Made by a program: the position numbers and the translations under genes. From Mycolicibacterium holsaticum DSM 44478 = JCM 12374 (GTDB taxonomy: Bacteria > Actinomycetota > Actinomycetes > Mycobacteriales > Mycobacteriaceae): 64,000 nucleotides of DNA. The stretch is from contig NZ_CP080998.1 in NCBI RefSeq assembly GCF_019645835.1, positions 1,550,001 through 1,614,000 of the forward strand, given 5' to 3'. Below the pieces are notes generated by a model that made no database searches, was not told where the DNA came from, and saw only the letters and a program-made list of their open reading frames with translations. This document shows positions 46,484-55,898 of the stretch, piece by piece. The stretch's first letter is position 1. Each line of letters starts with the position of its first letter.

Positions 46484-46487
<4 letters not shown>
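46062..46487 (+). CDS. mec: CysO-cysteine peptidase (JAMM)
   Basis: 141-residue zinc peptidase that frees cysteine from the CysO-cysteine adduct. The JAMM motif is complete: Glu in DEACGIIAG, and HSHTATEAYPSRTD with both histidines and the aspartate. The GTG start at 46062 has GAGAGG 9 bases upstream. Its stop overlaps the cysO start (ATGA). With CysO and CysM it makes up the thiocarboxylate route to cysteine, which is resistant to oxidants. Confidence 0.95.
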
Positions 46488-48421
<1,934 letters not shown>

Positions 48422-48425
<4 letters not shown>

Positions 48426-49270
48426 CCGAATCCTCGCGTGCCGCGAACCTGCCCGTCGGGATCTTCGATTCGGGGGTCGGCGGGCTGACGGTGGCCCGGG
48501 CGATCATTGACCAACTACCCGACGAGGACATCATCTATGTCGGTGACACCGGCAACGGACCGTACGGGCCGCTGACCATCCCGGAGATCCGCGCGCACGC
48601 CCTGGCGATCGGCGACGATCTGGTCGCGCGCGGCGTGAAGGCATTGGTGATCGCGTGCAACACCGCGTCGTCGGCGTGCCTGCGCGACGCCAGGGAACGC
48701 TACGCGCCGGTGCCCGTCGTCGAAGTGATCCTGCCCGCGGTGCGGCGCGCGGTGGCCGCCACCCGAAACGGCCGCATCGGTGTCATCGGCACCGAGGCGA
48801 CCATCGCGTCGGGGGCCTATCAGGACGCGTTCGGGGCCGCGCGCGACACCGAGGTGATCGCGGTGGCCTGCCCGCGGTTCGTCGACTTCGTCGAGCGCGG
48901 AGTGACCAGCGGGCGCCAGGTGCTCGGGCTGGCCGAAGGCTATCTGGAACCGCTGCAACGAGCCGAGGTGGACACCCTGGTGCTCGGCTGCACCCACTAC
49001 CCGATGCTGTCGGGTCTGATCCAGCTGGCGATGGGCGAGCAGGTGTCGCTGGTGTCCAGCGCGGAGGAGACCGCCAAGGACCTGCTGCGGGTGCTCACCG
49101 AACTCGATTTGCTGCGCCCGCACCCCGATGATCCGGCGGCGCGCGGTGCGCAGCGGGTCTTCGAGGCGACCGGTGATCCCGACGCGTTCACCGCGCTCGC
49201 GGCCCGGTTCCTTGGCCCGGCGCTGGACGGTGTTCGACCTGTTCAACGTCACGTCGGCGTGGGAAAGTGA
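48422..49270 (+). CDS. murI: Glutamate racemase
   Basis: 282-residue enzyme supplying D-glutamate for peptidoglycan. It has the two catalytic cysteines in [13 protein letters not shown] and [11 protein letters not shown], and the [15 protein letters not shown] and [11 protein letters not shown] loops. The GTG start overlaps the rhomboid stop (GTGA). The C-terminus ([12 protein letters not shown]) is slightly longer than in M. tuberculosis. The placement between a rhomboid gene and the MBL-fold phosphodiesterase gene is conserved. Confidence 0.96.
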
Positions 49271-49343
49271 TTTAGCGCAAGAATCAAGCACAAACGGGCG
49301 ATGTTTTCATCACACTGCTGCCGGGCATGGCAAGCTAGTGGCT

Positions 49344-50111
49344 GTGCGAATCACCGTACTCGGTTGCTCCGGCAGTGTCGTCGGGCCTGATTCGCCAGCC
49401 TCTGGCTATCTGGTTTCAGCTCCGGACACCCCGCCGCTGGTCGTCGATTTCGGCGGCGGTGTGCTGGGCGCGCTGCAGCGCTACGCCGACCCCAACGATG
49501 TGCATGTGCTGCTCTCGCATCTGCACGCCGACCACTGCCTGGACCTTCCCGGACTGTTCGTCTGGCGGCGCTACCACCCGTCGCCGGCGCAGGAGCGTGG
49601 CGTCTTGTACGGGCCGGCGAACACGTGGGCCCGGCTGGGCGCGGCGTCCTCACCCGAAGGCGGCGAGATCGACGACTTCTCCGACGTTTTCGAGGTCCGG
49701 CACTGGGTGCACGAGCAGGAGGTCAGCATCGGCTCGTTGACCGTGGTGCCCAAACTTGTTTGCCATCCGACCGAGTCCTACGGGATGCGCTTCACCAACG
49801 ACTCCGGCGCGACGTTCGTCTACAGCGGTGACACCGGCTACTGCGACGAACTCATCGACCTGGCCCGCGGCGCCGACGTGTTCCTGTGTGAGGCGTCCTG
49901 GACGCATTCACCGGACCGGCCGCCCAGGCTGCATTTGTCCGGCACCGAGGCCGGGCGGGCGGCCGCCGAGGCCGGTGTCGGCGAGCTGTTGTTGACGCAC
50001 ATTCCGCCGTGGACGGCGCGCGAGGACGTCATCAGCGAGGCCAAGGCGGAGTTCCACGGCCCGGTGCACGCGGTCGTGTGCGGAGAGACGTTCGACGTCC
50101 CCCGCACGTGA
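49344..50111 (+). CDS. Metallo-beta-lactamase-fold cAMP phosphodiesterase (Rv1339-like)
   Basis: 255-residue metallo-hydrolase. LLSHLHADHCLDLPGLFVW is the HxHxDH site; VYSGDTGYCDEL and LLLTHIPPW supply further metal ligands. M. tuberculosis Rv1339 was reported as an atypical class II cyclic-AMP phosphodiesterase, which would oppose the adenylate cyclase encoded at 24406-26013. The start is uncertain between GTG at 49344 (MRITVLGCSGS, chosen) and GTG at 49338; the frame is open to 49128 but overlaps murI there. Confidence 0.92.
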   Translation: MRITVLGCSGSVVGPDSPASGYLVSAPDTPPLVVDFGGGVLGALQRYADPNDVHVLLSHLHADHCLDLPGLFVWRRYHPSPAQERGVLYGPANTWARLGAASSPEGGEIDDFSDVFEVRHWVHEQEVSIGSLTVVPKLVCHPTESYGMRFTNDSGATFVYSGDTGYCDELIDLARGADVFLCEASWTHSPDRPPRLHLSGTEAGRAAAEAGVGELLLTHIPPWTAREDVISEAKAEFHGPVHAVVCGETFDVPRT

Positions 50112-50128
50112 GCCGATAGGGTTGGCCC

Positions 50129-50911
50129 GTGTCCACACGAGAAGACGGTCGGCTCGACGACGAACTGCGGCCCGTGCGCCTCACCCGCGGCTTCACCTCA
50201 CATCCGGCCGGGTCGGTGCTGGTGGAGTTCGGCGAGACCCGCGTCATGTGCACCGCCAGCGTCACCGAGGGCGTGCCGCGCTGGCGCAAAGGCAGCGGGC
50301 AGGGCTGGCTCACCGCCGAATACGCCATGCTTCCCGCCGCCACCCACGAGCGCTCGGACCGCGAATCGGTCAAGGGCCGCGTCGGCGGACGCACCCAGGA
50401 GATCAGCCGGCTGGTCGGCCGGTCGCTGCGCGCGTGCATCGACCTCGCCGCGCTGGGGGAGAACACCATCGCGATCGACTGCGACGTCCTGCAGGCCGAC
50501 GGGGGCACCCGCACCGCGGCGATCACCGGGGCCTACGTCGCGTTGGCCGACGCGGTGACGTACCTGTCCGCGGCCGGCAAGCTGTCTGACCCCCGGCCGC
50601 TGTCGTGTGCGATCGCGGCGGTCAGCGTCGGCGTCGTCGACGGGCGCATCCGCGTCGACCTGCCCTACACCGAGGACTCCCGCGCCGAGGTCGACATGAA
50701 CGTCGTCGCCACCGACACCGGAACGCTCGTGGAGATCCAGGGCACCGGGGAGGGCGCGACGTTCCCGCGCTCGACGCTGGACAAGATGCTCGACGCCGCG
50801 ATGGCCGCCTGCGAGCAGATCTTCGACATCCAGCGCCAGGCACTGGAATTGCCGTATCCCGGTGTGCTGCCGGAGCCCAAAGACCCGCCGAAGAAGGCGT
50901 TCGGAAGCTGA
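50129..50911 (+). CDS. rph: Ribonuclease PH
   Basis: 260-residue phosphorolytic 3' exoribonuclease for tRNA maturation. [70 protein letters not shown] and the [19 protein letters not shown] region are all typical. The GTG at 50129 follows a -10-like TAGGGT (50117-50122) by 6 bases, so it may be leaderless despite the upstream gene. The stop overlaps the probable rdgB start (CTGA). Confidence 0.95.
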   Translation: MSTREDGRLDDELRPVRLTRGFTSHPAGSVLVEFGETRVMCTASVTEGVPRWRKGSGQGWLTAEYAMLPAATHERSDRESVKGRVGGRTQEISRLVGRSLRACIDLAALGENTIAIDCDVLQADGGTRTAAITGAYVALADAVTYLSAAGKLSDPRPLSCAIAAVSVGVVDGRIRVDLPYTEDSRAEVDMNVVATDTGTLVEIQGTGEGATFPRSTLDKMLDAAMAACEQIFDIQRQALELPYPGVLPEPKDPPKKAFGS

Positions 50912-51534
50912 CCTCGCTGCTGGTCGCCAGCCGCAACCGCAAGAAGCTGGCCGAATTGCACCGGGTGCTCGACGCTGCGGGCGTGTCCGGGCTGACGCTG
51001 CTATCCCTGGACGACGTGGCCCCGTTCGACGAAGCCCCCGAGACCGCCGCCACGTTCGAAGGCAACGCCTTGGCCAAGGCCCGCGACGCGTTTCGGGCCA
51101 CCGGGCTGGCGACGGTCGCCGATGACTCCGGGCTGGAAGTCGACGCGCTCAACGGCATGCCGGGAGTGTTGTCGGCGCGGTGGTCGGGCGCGGCCGGCGA
51201 TGCCGCCGAAAAGGACCGAGCCAACACCGCGCTGCTGCTGGCGCAGCTGCACGACGTGCCCGACGAGCGGCGGGGTGCGGCGTTCGTGTCGGCGTGCGCG
51301 TTGGTGTTTGACGCGGGCGGCGGCCAAAAAGAAACCGTCGTGCGCGGCACGTGGCCCGGCCGCATCGGACGCGAACCGCGCGGCGACGGCGGCTTCGGCT
51401 ACGACCCGGTGTTTTTGCCTGCCGGATCGACGAGGACCGCCGCCGAGCTGAGCGCCGCCGAGAAGGATGCCGCGTCGCACCGCGGGCGGGCGCTGAGCGC
51501 GCTGCTGCCGGCATTGCGTGAACTGGCCGGCTGA
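50908..51534 (+). CDS. rdgB: dITP/XTP pyrophosphatase, probable CTG start
   Basis: 208-residue house-cleaning enzyme hydrolysing dITP, ITP and XTP to monophosphates. [39 protein letters not shown] and [13 protein letters not shown] are family motifs. No ATG, GTG or TTG exists at the conserved N-terminus. A CTG at 50908-50910 overlaps the rph stop (CTGA), the same coupling geometry as the ATGA/GTGA pairs elsewhere in this window, and gives (M)[13 protein letters not shown] therefore propose CTG initiation by coupled translation. The frame is open upstream inside rph. Confidence 0.93.
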   Translation: MTSLLVASRNRKKLAELHRVLDAAGVSGLTLLSLDDVAPFDEAPETAATFEGNALAKARDAFRATGLATVADDSGLEVDALNGMPGVLSARWSGAAGDAAEKDRANTALLLAQLHDVPDERRGAAFVSACALVFDAGGGQKETVVRGTWPGRIGREPRGDGGFGYDPVFLPAGSTRTAAELSAAEKDAASHRGRALSALLPALRELAG

Positions 51535-51550
51535 GGGTCGGGACGGACGT

Positions 51551-51609
51551 GCGAGCGTGCGGTTTCATCCGCAACACGCCGCGGTGCGCGGATCAAAATG
51601 TACATTCGC
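51551..51609 (+). terminator. Hairpin downstream of rdgB
   Basis: Arms at 51551-51572 and 51588-51609 match at 16 of 22 positions, and several mismatches become G-U pairs in RNA; the loop is 15 bases. It begins 17 bases after the rdgB stop and probably ends the clpS-rdgB transcript. No T tract follows. Confidence 0.45.
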
Positions 51610-51688
51610 GGCCCGGATGAGGCCTGAGGCGCCTGACCCGGGCTGACTACGCAAATTTTGTATAGCCGATCTAATCGGTAGCATCCCC

Positions 51689-53161
51689 GTGGTGCGCAGC
51701 CGCTTTGCTTCCTCGGACGTCGACGGCCCGCGCACCCGACACCCGGCGATCGTCGTCGCGGTCCTGGCCGCGGCCGGTATCAGCGTCTCGCTGATGCAGA
51801 CGCTGGTGATCCCGCTGATCCCCGAACTGCCGGCGCTGCTGCACACCAACGCCGCGAATGCGTCGTGGGTGATCACCGCGACGCTGCTCACCGCGGCGGT
51901 GGCGACCCCGGTGTTCGGCAGGCTCGGCGACATGTACGGCCCCAAGCCGATCCTGTTGATCTGCGCCGTCATCCTGACGATCGGTTCATTGATCGCGGCG
52001 ACGACGAGCACGTTGCTTCCGGTGATCGTCGGCCGCGCACTGCAGGGTTTCGGCATACCGATCATCCCGCTGGGCATCAGCGTGCTGCGCGCATCAGTGC
52101 CCCCACACCGGGTGGGAACCGCGATGGGGCTGATGAGCTCGTCGCTGGGCGTTGGCGGGGCGCTGGGCCTTCCGCTGTCGGCAATCATTGCCGACCGCTT
52201 CGACTGGCACGCCTTGTTCTGGTTCGCCGCGGCGCTGGGCGTTGCGTCCGGTGTGTTGTTCGCGGCGCTGGTTCCGCGGATACCGCCGACGTCGAGCGAC
52301 CGGTTCGACCCGCTCGGCGCGCTCGGACTCGGCGTGGGGCTCGTGACCCTGCTGCTCGGCATCTCCAAAGGCGGGGACTGGGGCTGGACGAGCGCGACGA
52401 CGGTGGCGATGTTCGTCGCGTCGATCGCGGTCTTCGGCCTGTTCGGGATCTGGCAGTTCCGCACCGCCGCCCCGATCGTCGACCTGCGCACCACGTTGAG
52501 ACGCCCCGTGCTGAGCACCAACATGGCGTCGATCGCGGTGGGTTTCGCGCTGTTTGCGATGTCGTTGATCGGGCCGCAGGTTCTCGAACTACCGCCGGCA
52601 ACGGGTTACGGGTTGGGGCAGAGCATGTTGCAGGCCGGTCTGTGGCTGGCGCCGGGCGGGCTGGCGATGATGGTCTCGGCGCCGATCGCGTCTCGGGTGG
52701 CCGCGGTGCGCGGGCCGAAGTTCACGCTGATCGCCGGCAGCCTGATCGTGTCCGGGTCGTATCTGGCCGGCTTGGTGCTGATCGGCAGCGCATGGCAGGT
52801 GTCGTTGTTCAACGTGCTGGTCAGCATCGGGGTGGGGTTCGCGTTCGCGTCGATGCCCGCGCTGATCAACGCCGCGGTGCCGATTTCGGAAACCGCTGCG
52901 GCCAACGGCATCAACGCGCTGGCGCGGTCGCTGGGGACCTCCATCTCGAGCGCCGTTGTAGGTGCCGTCCTTGCGGGGATGACGGTCTCAGTCGCGGGCC
53001 ACGCCTATCCGTCGCTAGGTGCGCTGCGGGTCGCGCTGGTGATCGCCGCCGCCATGGCCGCGCTCGCCGCGCTGCTTGCCGTGCTGATCCCCGCAGCGGT
53101 CGGTGGAGTCGACCCCGCTGTAGTCCAACGGTTGCCGGCTACAACTCGAAGCGGTCCTTGA
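51689..53161 (+). CDS. MFS drug-efflux transporter, EmrB/QacA type
   Basis: 490-residue membrane protein with 12-14 predicted helices. GRLGDMYGPKPILLI is the MFS motif A loop, and VGRALQGFGIPIIPLGISVLRASVPPHRVGTAMGLMSS matches motif C-type segments of proton-driven multidrug exporters. The start is GTG at 51689. A small dyad, CCGAT-CTA-ATCGG, sits at 51666-51678 just upstream, but no regulator gene is adjacent. The 3' end overlaps the convergent Rv1342c-like gene by 23 bases. The gene is not at this place in M. tuberculosis. Confidence 0.88.
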   Translation: MVRSRFASSDVDGPRTRHPAIVVAVLAAAGISVSLMQTLVIPLIPELPALLHTNAANASWVITATLLTAAVATPVFGRLGDMYGPKPILLICAVILTIGSLIAATTSTLLPVIVGRALQGFGIPIIPLGISVLRASVPPHRVGTAMGLMSSSLGVGGALGLPLSAIIADRFDWHALFWFAAALGVASGVLFAALVPRIPPTSSDRFDPLGALGLGVGLVTLLLGISKGGDWGWTSATTVAMFVASIAVFGLFGIWQFRTAAPIVDLRTTLRRPVLSTNMASIAVGFALFAMSLIGPQVLELPPATGYGLGQSMLQAGLWLAPGGLAMMVSAPIASRVAAVRGPKFTLIAGSLIVSGSYLAGLVLIGSAWQVSLFNVLVSIGVGFAFASMPALINAAVPISETAAANGINALARSLGTSISSAVVGAVLAGMTVSVAGHAYPSLGALRVALVIAAAMAALAALLAVLIPAAVGGVDPAVVQRLPATTRSGP

Positions 53162-53477
53162 TCTCGCGGGTCTGCACCTGCTCGACGATGATGCCGACGA
53201 GCGGGATGGTGCCGGCCAGCAGCACGCCGACGGTCTTACCGATCGGCCAGCGCACCTTCACCGCGAGGTTGGCGGTGAAGAGCAGATAGACGAAGTACAC
53301 CCAGCCGTGGACGACGGCGATCCAGTTCAGGCCCTCGACCTGGTAGACGTACTTCATCACCATCTCGTAGCACAGCGCGATCAGCCAGACGCCGGTCGTC
53401 CAGGCCATGATGCGGTAGCCCAGAAGCGCCTTGCGGATGGCGTCGATCGGTGTGGTGGGCGCAGGCGTATCGGTCAT
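53139..53477 (-). CDS. DUF3817 family membrane protein (Rv1342c-like)
   Basis: 112-residue protein with three hydrophobic helices (YRIMAWTTGVWLIALCYEMVMKY, IAVVHGWVYFVYLLFTANLAVKV and TVGVLLAGTIPLVGIIVEQV). The HGWVYFVYLL stretch around an invariant histidine is characteristic of the family; the protein at 28801-29184 is a distant relative. Function unknown. It follows the next upstream gene by 8 bases, so the two are cotranscribed. Confidence 0.88.
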   Translation of the reverse strand: MTDTPAPTTPIDAIRKALLGYRIMAWTTGVWLIALCYEMVMKYVYQVEGLNWIAVVHGWVYFVYLLFTANLAVKVRWPIGKTVGVLLAGTIPLVGIIVEQVQTREIKDRFEL

Positions 53478-53485
53478 GGGGTCGG

Positions 53486-53848
53486 CTATTCCTTGTCTTT
53501 CTCTGCGAGCTCGGCGAGGTAGGCGTTGTACTCACGCAACACGGGGTCGCTGTCGGAGGCAGGCGCCGGCTTGCGTCGTTCGGGCAGCAGCCCGGCGGGG
53601 ATCTCGGTGACGGTTTCCGGGCTGGCGGGCTCGGGCGGTGCCTCTTCGTAGCGGACAAACTTGTAGTAGGCGTAGACGAGGAACCCGGCGAACATCGGCC
53701 ACTGCAGTGCGTAGCCGAGGTTCTGGAAATCACCGGAGGTGGACTCGAAGCGGGTCCACTGCCACCACGCCAGGCCCAGGCAGCCGGCGGCGCCGACGAT
53801 GACCAACGCGATGAGCGCCGGTCTGCTACGCCGTGTAGTGGACACCAT
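53486..53848 (-). CDS. lprD: Small membrane/lipoprotein (LprD, Rv1343c-like)
   Basis: 120-residue protein with a basic N-terminus, one helix ending in VGAAGCLG (a possible lipobox at Cys23), a second helix (WPMFAGFLVYAYYKFV) and a charged C-terminus ending ELAEKDKE. M. tuberculosis Rv1343c is listed as probable lipoprotein LprD. Function unknown. The ATG at 53848 lies inside the 3' end of the HTH/endonuclease-like ORF upstream; a GTG one codon later is also possible. It is the last gene showing M. tuberculosis Rv1342c-Rv1343c order. Confidence 0.85.
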   Translation of the reverse strand: MVSTTRRSRPALIALVIVGAAGCLGLAWWQWTRFESTSGDFQNLGYALQWPMFAGFLVYAYYKFVRYEEAPPEPASPETVTEIPAGLLPERRKPAPASDSDPVLREYNAYLAELAEKDKE

Positions 53849-54299
53849 TCAACGGTACCGCGACTGCCTTCGGACCGACGAACTCGTCGAGCCGCGCGGT
53901 AGCCGCCTTGCGATAAATGGACACGATGTACTTGCTTGACCGGGTCCAGGGGATGTCGAGCTTGTCGAGCGCGACGGTGAACAGCGCCATGATGTCTTCG
54001 GATCGGTTCGTGGAGTGGTGCTTTTTTCCTGGACCGTGCTGGGGGAGTAGGCATGGCCAGTGTTTCGAGTACAGCGAGACTTCGACGCAGTTCTTGGGTA
54101 AGTCGCGAACTGCGGCGCGTTGACCCGACATGAACATGTTGATCGCCTCGCGGCAACGGTCGACGATTGCCGCCTGCGGGTAGCACCGCCATTCTCGAAC
54201 TGTCGAACGCGGTATGTCGAGTTGGCGCGCGACCGCGCAATCGTTTAGGCCTGCCGCCATCAAGCGCTTGGCAGCTTCGAACTGTTGGGCTGACCGCAC
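53826..54299 (-). pseudogene. Internally deleted HTH/LAGLIDADG-type endonuclease-like ORF
   Basis: Open frame of 157 codons from a GTG at 54299 (open to 54380). It starts with an HTH (FEAAKRLMAAGLNDCAVARQLDIPRSTVREW) and continues with CVEVSLYSKHWPCLLPQHGPGKKH and TNRSEDI...LDIPWTRSSKYIVSIYRKAATARLDEFVGPK. From memory, full-length actinobacterial relatives are about twice as long and carry two acidic LAGLIDADG-like motifs (LGLYLGDG and RGLIHSDG) between these blocks; both are absent, although the frame stays open. It is probably a decayed element. It lies 87 bases from tRNA-Leu, on the opposite strand, and overlaps the lprD start by 23 bases. Confidence 0.6.
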
Positions 54300-54386
54300 G
54301 ATGCCCCTATCGCCAGTGGATAGCGCCAACCTATTCGGCACTGCCGACAGATTCGGAGAGCGCAGAGGTACGATCGGCACCGCCCT

Positions 54387-54468
54387 GCGGGCGTGGCGGA
54401 ATTGGGATACGCGATGGATTTAGGTTCCATTGTCTTCGGACATGGGGGTTCGAGTCCCCCCGCCCGCA
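54387..54468 (+). tRNA. leuU-type: tRNA-Leu (anticodon UAG)
   Basis: An 82-base class II tRNA. GCGGGCG (54387-54393) pairs perfectly with CGCCCGC (54461-54467), with discriminator A at 54468. The anticodon stem is ATGGA/TCCAT around TTTAGGT, so the anticodon is TAG, reading CUA/CUG-type leucine codons. A long variable arm (TGTCTTCGGACA) and the GGGGG-TTCGAGT-CCCCC T arm are clear. No CCA is encoded. The symbol is only a class label. Confidence 0.95.
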
Positions 54469-54502
54469 CTCTTGTGGCGCAGCCGACAGTTTGCTGCGCC
54501 CC

Positions 54503-54757
54503 CTAGGTGGTCTGTGACACGCCGTCTGGTTCGGGGGCGGACTGCCTGACGAAGCAGACGATGCTGCTGGTGGTGCTCACCGCGGCGATCACCCCGAACA
54601 CCAGGGCCAGCATTCCGTCCCCGACCGTCCAGCTGGCGAACGCCACCGCGAGCGCGATCACGCCCGCGATGTTGAGGAATAGCCCGGTCGTGGCGACGGC
54701 CTCCGTCCACGCCTCGGACTTCGTGTCGACAAAAGGTGCGGAGGTGCGCCCGCGCAT
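54503..54757 (-). CDS. Small two-helix membrane protein, unknown
   Basis: 84-residue protein with two hydrophobic helices (TGLFLNIAGVIALAVAFASW and GMLALVFGVIAAVSTTSSIVCFV) and short polar ends. I do not recognise the family. It lies between tRNA-Leu and the WhiB6-like gene, on the same strand as the latter, 77 bases downstream of it. An in-frame start four codons earlier (54769) is equally possible. Codon composition looks like that of neighbouring genes. Confidence 0.6.
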   Translation of the reverse strand: MRGRTSAPFVDTKSEAWTEAVATTGLFLNIAGVIALAVAFASWTVGDGMLALVFGVIAAVSTTSSIVCFVRQSAPEPDGVSQTT

Positions 54758-54834
54758 CGGTACTCCCATCGGCGATCCAACTCAGTTGCCGAGGAATTGA
54801 CCTAACAGGAAATTTCTAAACGTGTTGATGGACG

Positions 54835-55194
54835 TCAGGCAGAGTGTTCGACCGCGTCCCGGCGATGGCGCACCGGATAGCCGTTGAGTTCGGCGAGCGA
54901 GCGCAGTTGCCTCAGCGCGAACCGCCGGGCGCGCCCCGACTCCGGAATCAGGATGCCGGCCCATATCCCTTCGGCGGCCGGCGTCTCACACGCCTGCTGT
55001 GCGCACCGCCAGCGCCGCGGGCACGCACGGCAGACGGCCTTGGCTCCCTCGTCGGCGGTGATCGTCCATCGATCCGGATCGCGGATACAGAGGCCCAACG
55101 GGATGTCCTCGGTGGTCTTCCCACCGGCTGGCGCGCTGCCCGGCAACGAGACCACTCCAAGAGGTAGCGGGCCGACCCTTTCGCGGTTCTGCAT
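54835..55194 (-). CDS. whiB6-like: WhiB6-like transcription factor
   Basis: 119-residue Wbl protein binding a 4Fe-4S cluster. The four ligand cysteines fit C-x18-C-x2-C-x5-C: Cys36 in LGLCIRDPDRW, then VCRACPRRWRC; a fifth cysteine follows (QQAC). EGIWAG is the Wbl turn, and the basic C-terminus PESGRARRFALRQLRSLAELNGYPVR closely matches M. tuberculosis WhiB6, the redox-sensitive regulator of ESX-1 genes. No ESX gene is present here. The ATG at 55194 has GGAAGG about 8 bases upstream. It diverges from a TetR gene across 98 bases holding two dyads. Confidence 0.9.
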   Translation of the reverse strand: MQNRERVGPLPLGVVSLPGSAPAGGKTTEDIPLGLCIRDPDRWTITADEGAKAVCRACPRRWRCAQQACETPAAEGIWAGILIPESGRARRFALRQLRSLAELNGYPVRHRRDAVEHSA

Positions 55195-55242
55195 CCAGTT
55201 GGCCTTCCGATGTCGCTGGCTCAGACGGCCGCCAAGCCGACA

Positions 55243-55277
55243 ATACACATGTATCGGAACCGACGATACAGCTGTAT
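55243..55277. promoter_or_regulatory. Twin ATACA-NN-TGTAT dyads between whiB6-like and tetR
   Basis: ATACACATGTAT at 55243-55254 and the perfect palindrome ATACAGCTGTAT at 55266-55277 share the pattern ATACA-N2-TGTAT, with centres 23 bases apart. The second lies directly upstream of the -10-like TACGCT (55281-55286) of the TetR gene. A further 15-base dyad, CTGTCAC-G-GTGACAG (55285-55299), covers the TetR start codon. The TetR protein is the likely ligand of one or both sites. Confidence 0.65.
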
Positions 55278-55292
55278 TGCTACGCTGTCACG

Positions 55293-55898
55293 GTGACAGT
55301 GACAGCCGGCCCGAGCGCACTGACGAGCGTTGAGAAGATCCGGAACGCCGCACTGCGCAGCTTCGCCACCACGGGGACCGCGATGACGTCATTGCGCACG
55401 GTGGCCGCGGCCGCCGGGGTGTCCCTCGGTTTGGTGCAGCACCACTTCACGACGAAGGCCCGTCTGATCCAGGCCGTCGACGACTACGTGATGACCGTGG
55501 TGAACGCCACCCTGTCGGAACCGGTCACCGAACCGCCGGGTGATTCGATCTCCGACATCGGGCAGCGGGTGACCCAGTTGGTCGTCGAGCACCCCGACGT
55601 CGTCGATTACGCCGGACGAGCCCTGACCGACGGCAGCGCGCTGGGCCGCAAGCTGTTCGACGCGCTGGCGGCCTTGGGTGCCGCCCGGTGGCAACAGCGC
55701 ACCGAGTTGGGGCTGACCCGCCCCGGTCTCGATCCGACGTGGGCGATGCTGAACCCGCTCGTACTGGCGCTGGGCACCTTCATCCTGCGCGCGCACATCG
55801 AGCGGCACCTGCCTGAGCCGTTCACCACGCCCACCCAGCTGCAGCGTTGGCAGAACGCCGTCGACGGGCTGTTGCGCGACGGGCAGATCCGCGACTAA
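55293..55898 (+). CDS. TetR family transcriptional regulator
   Basis: 201-residue repressor. The HTH lies at about residues 13-60 (ALRSFATTGTAMTSLRTVAAAAGVSLGLVQHHFTTKARLIQAVDDYV). The ligand domain is short and gives no hint of the inducer. The GTG start follows a -10-like TACGCT by 6 bases, suggesting a leaderless transcript. It diverges from the WhiB6-like gene with two matching palindromes between them, so it probably controls itself and perhaps the Wbl gene. It converges on the AraC-type gene with a 4-base overlap. Confidence 0.88.
   Translation: MTVTAGPSALTSVEKIRNAALRSFATTGTAMTSLRTVAAAAGVSLGLVQHHFTTKARLIQAVDDYVMTVVNATLSEPVTEPPGDSISDIGQRVTQLVVEHPDVVDYAGRALTDGSALGRKLFDALAALGAARWQQRTELGLTRPGLDPTWAMLNPLVLALGTFILRAHIERHLPEPFTTPTQLQRWQNAVDGLLRDGQIRD

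Noticed and set aside
51666..51678. CCGAT-CTA-ATCGG dyad upstream of the MFS gene as an operator
   Set aside because: Arms are only five bases, the dyad is single, and no regulator gene is adjacent, so chance is a fair explanation.
54387..54834. Genomic-island attachment site at tRNA-Leu
   Set aside because: No integrase gene and no second copy of the tRNA 3' end is visible in the window; the break in synteny alone is not enough to call an att site.
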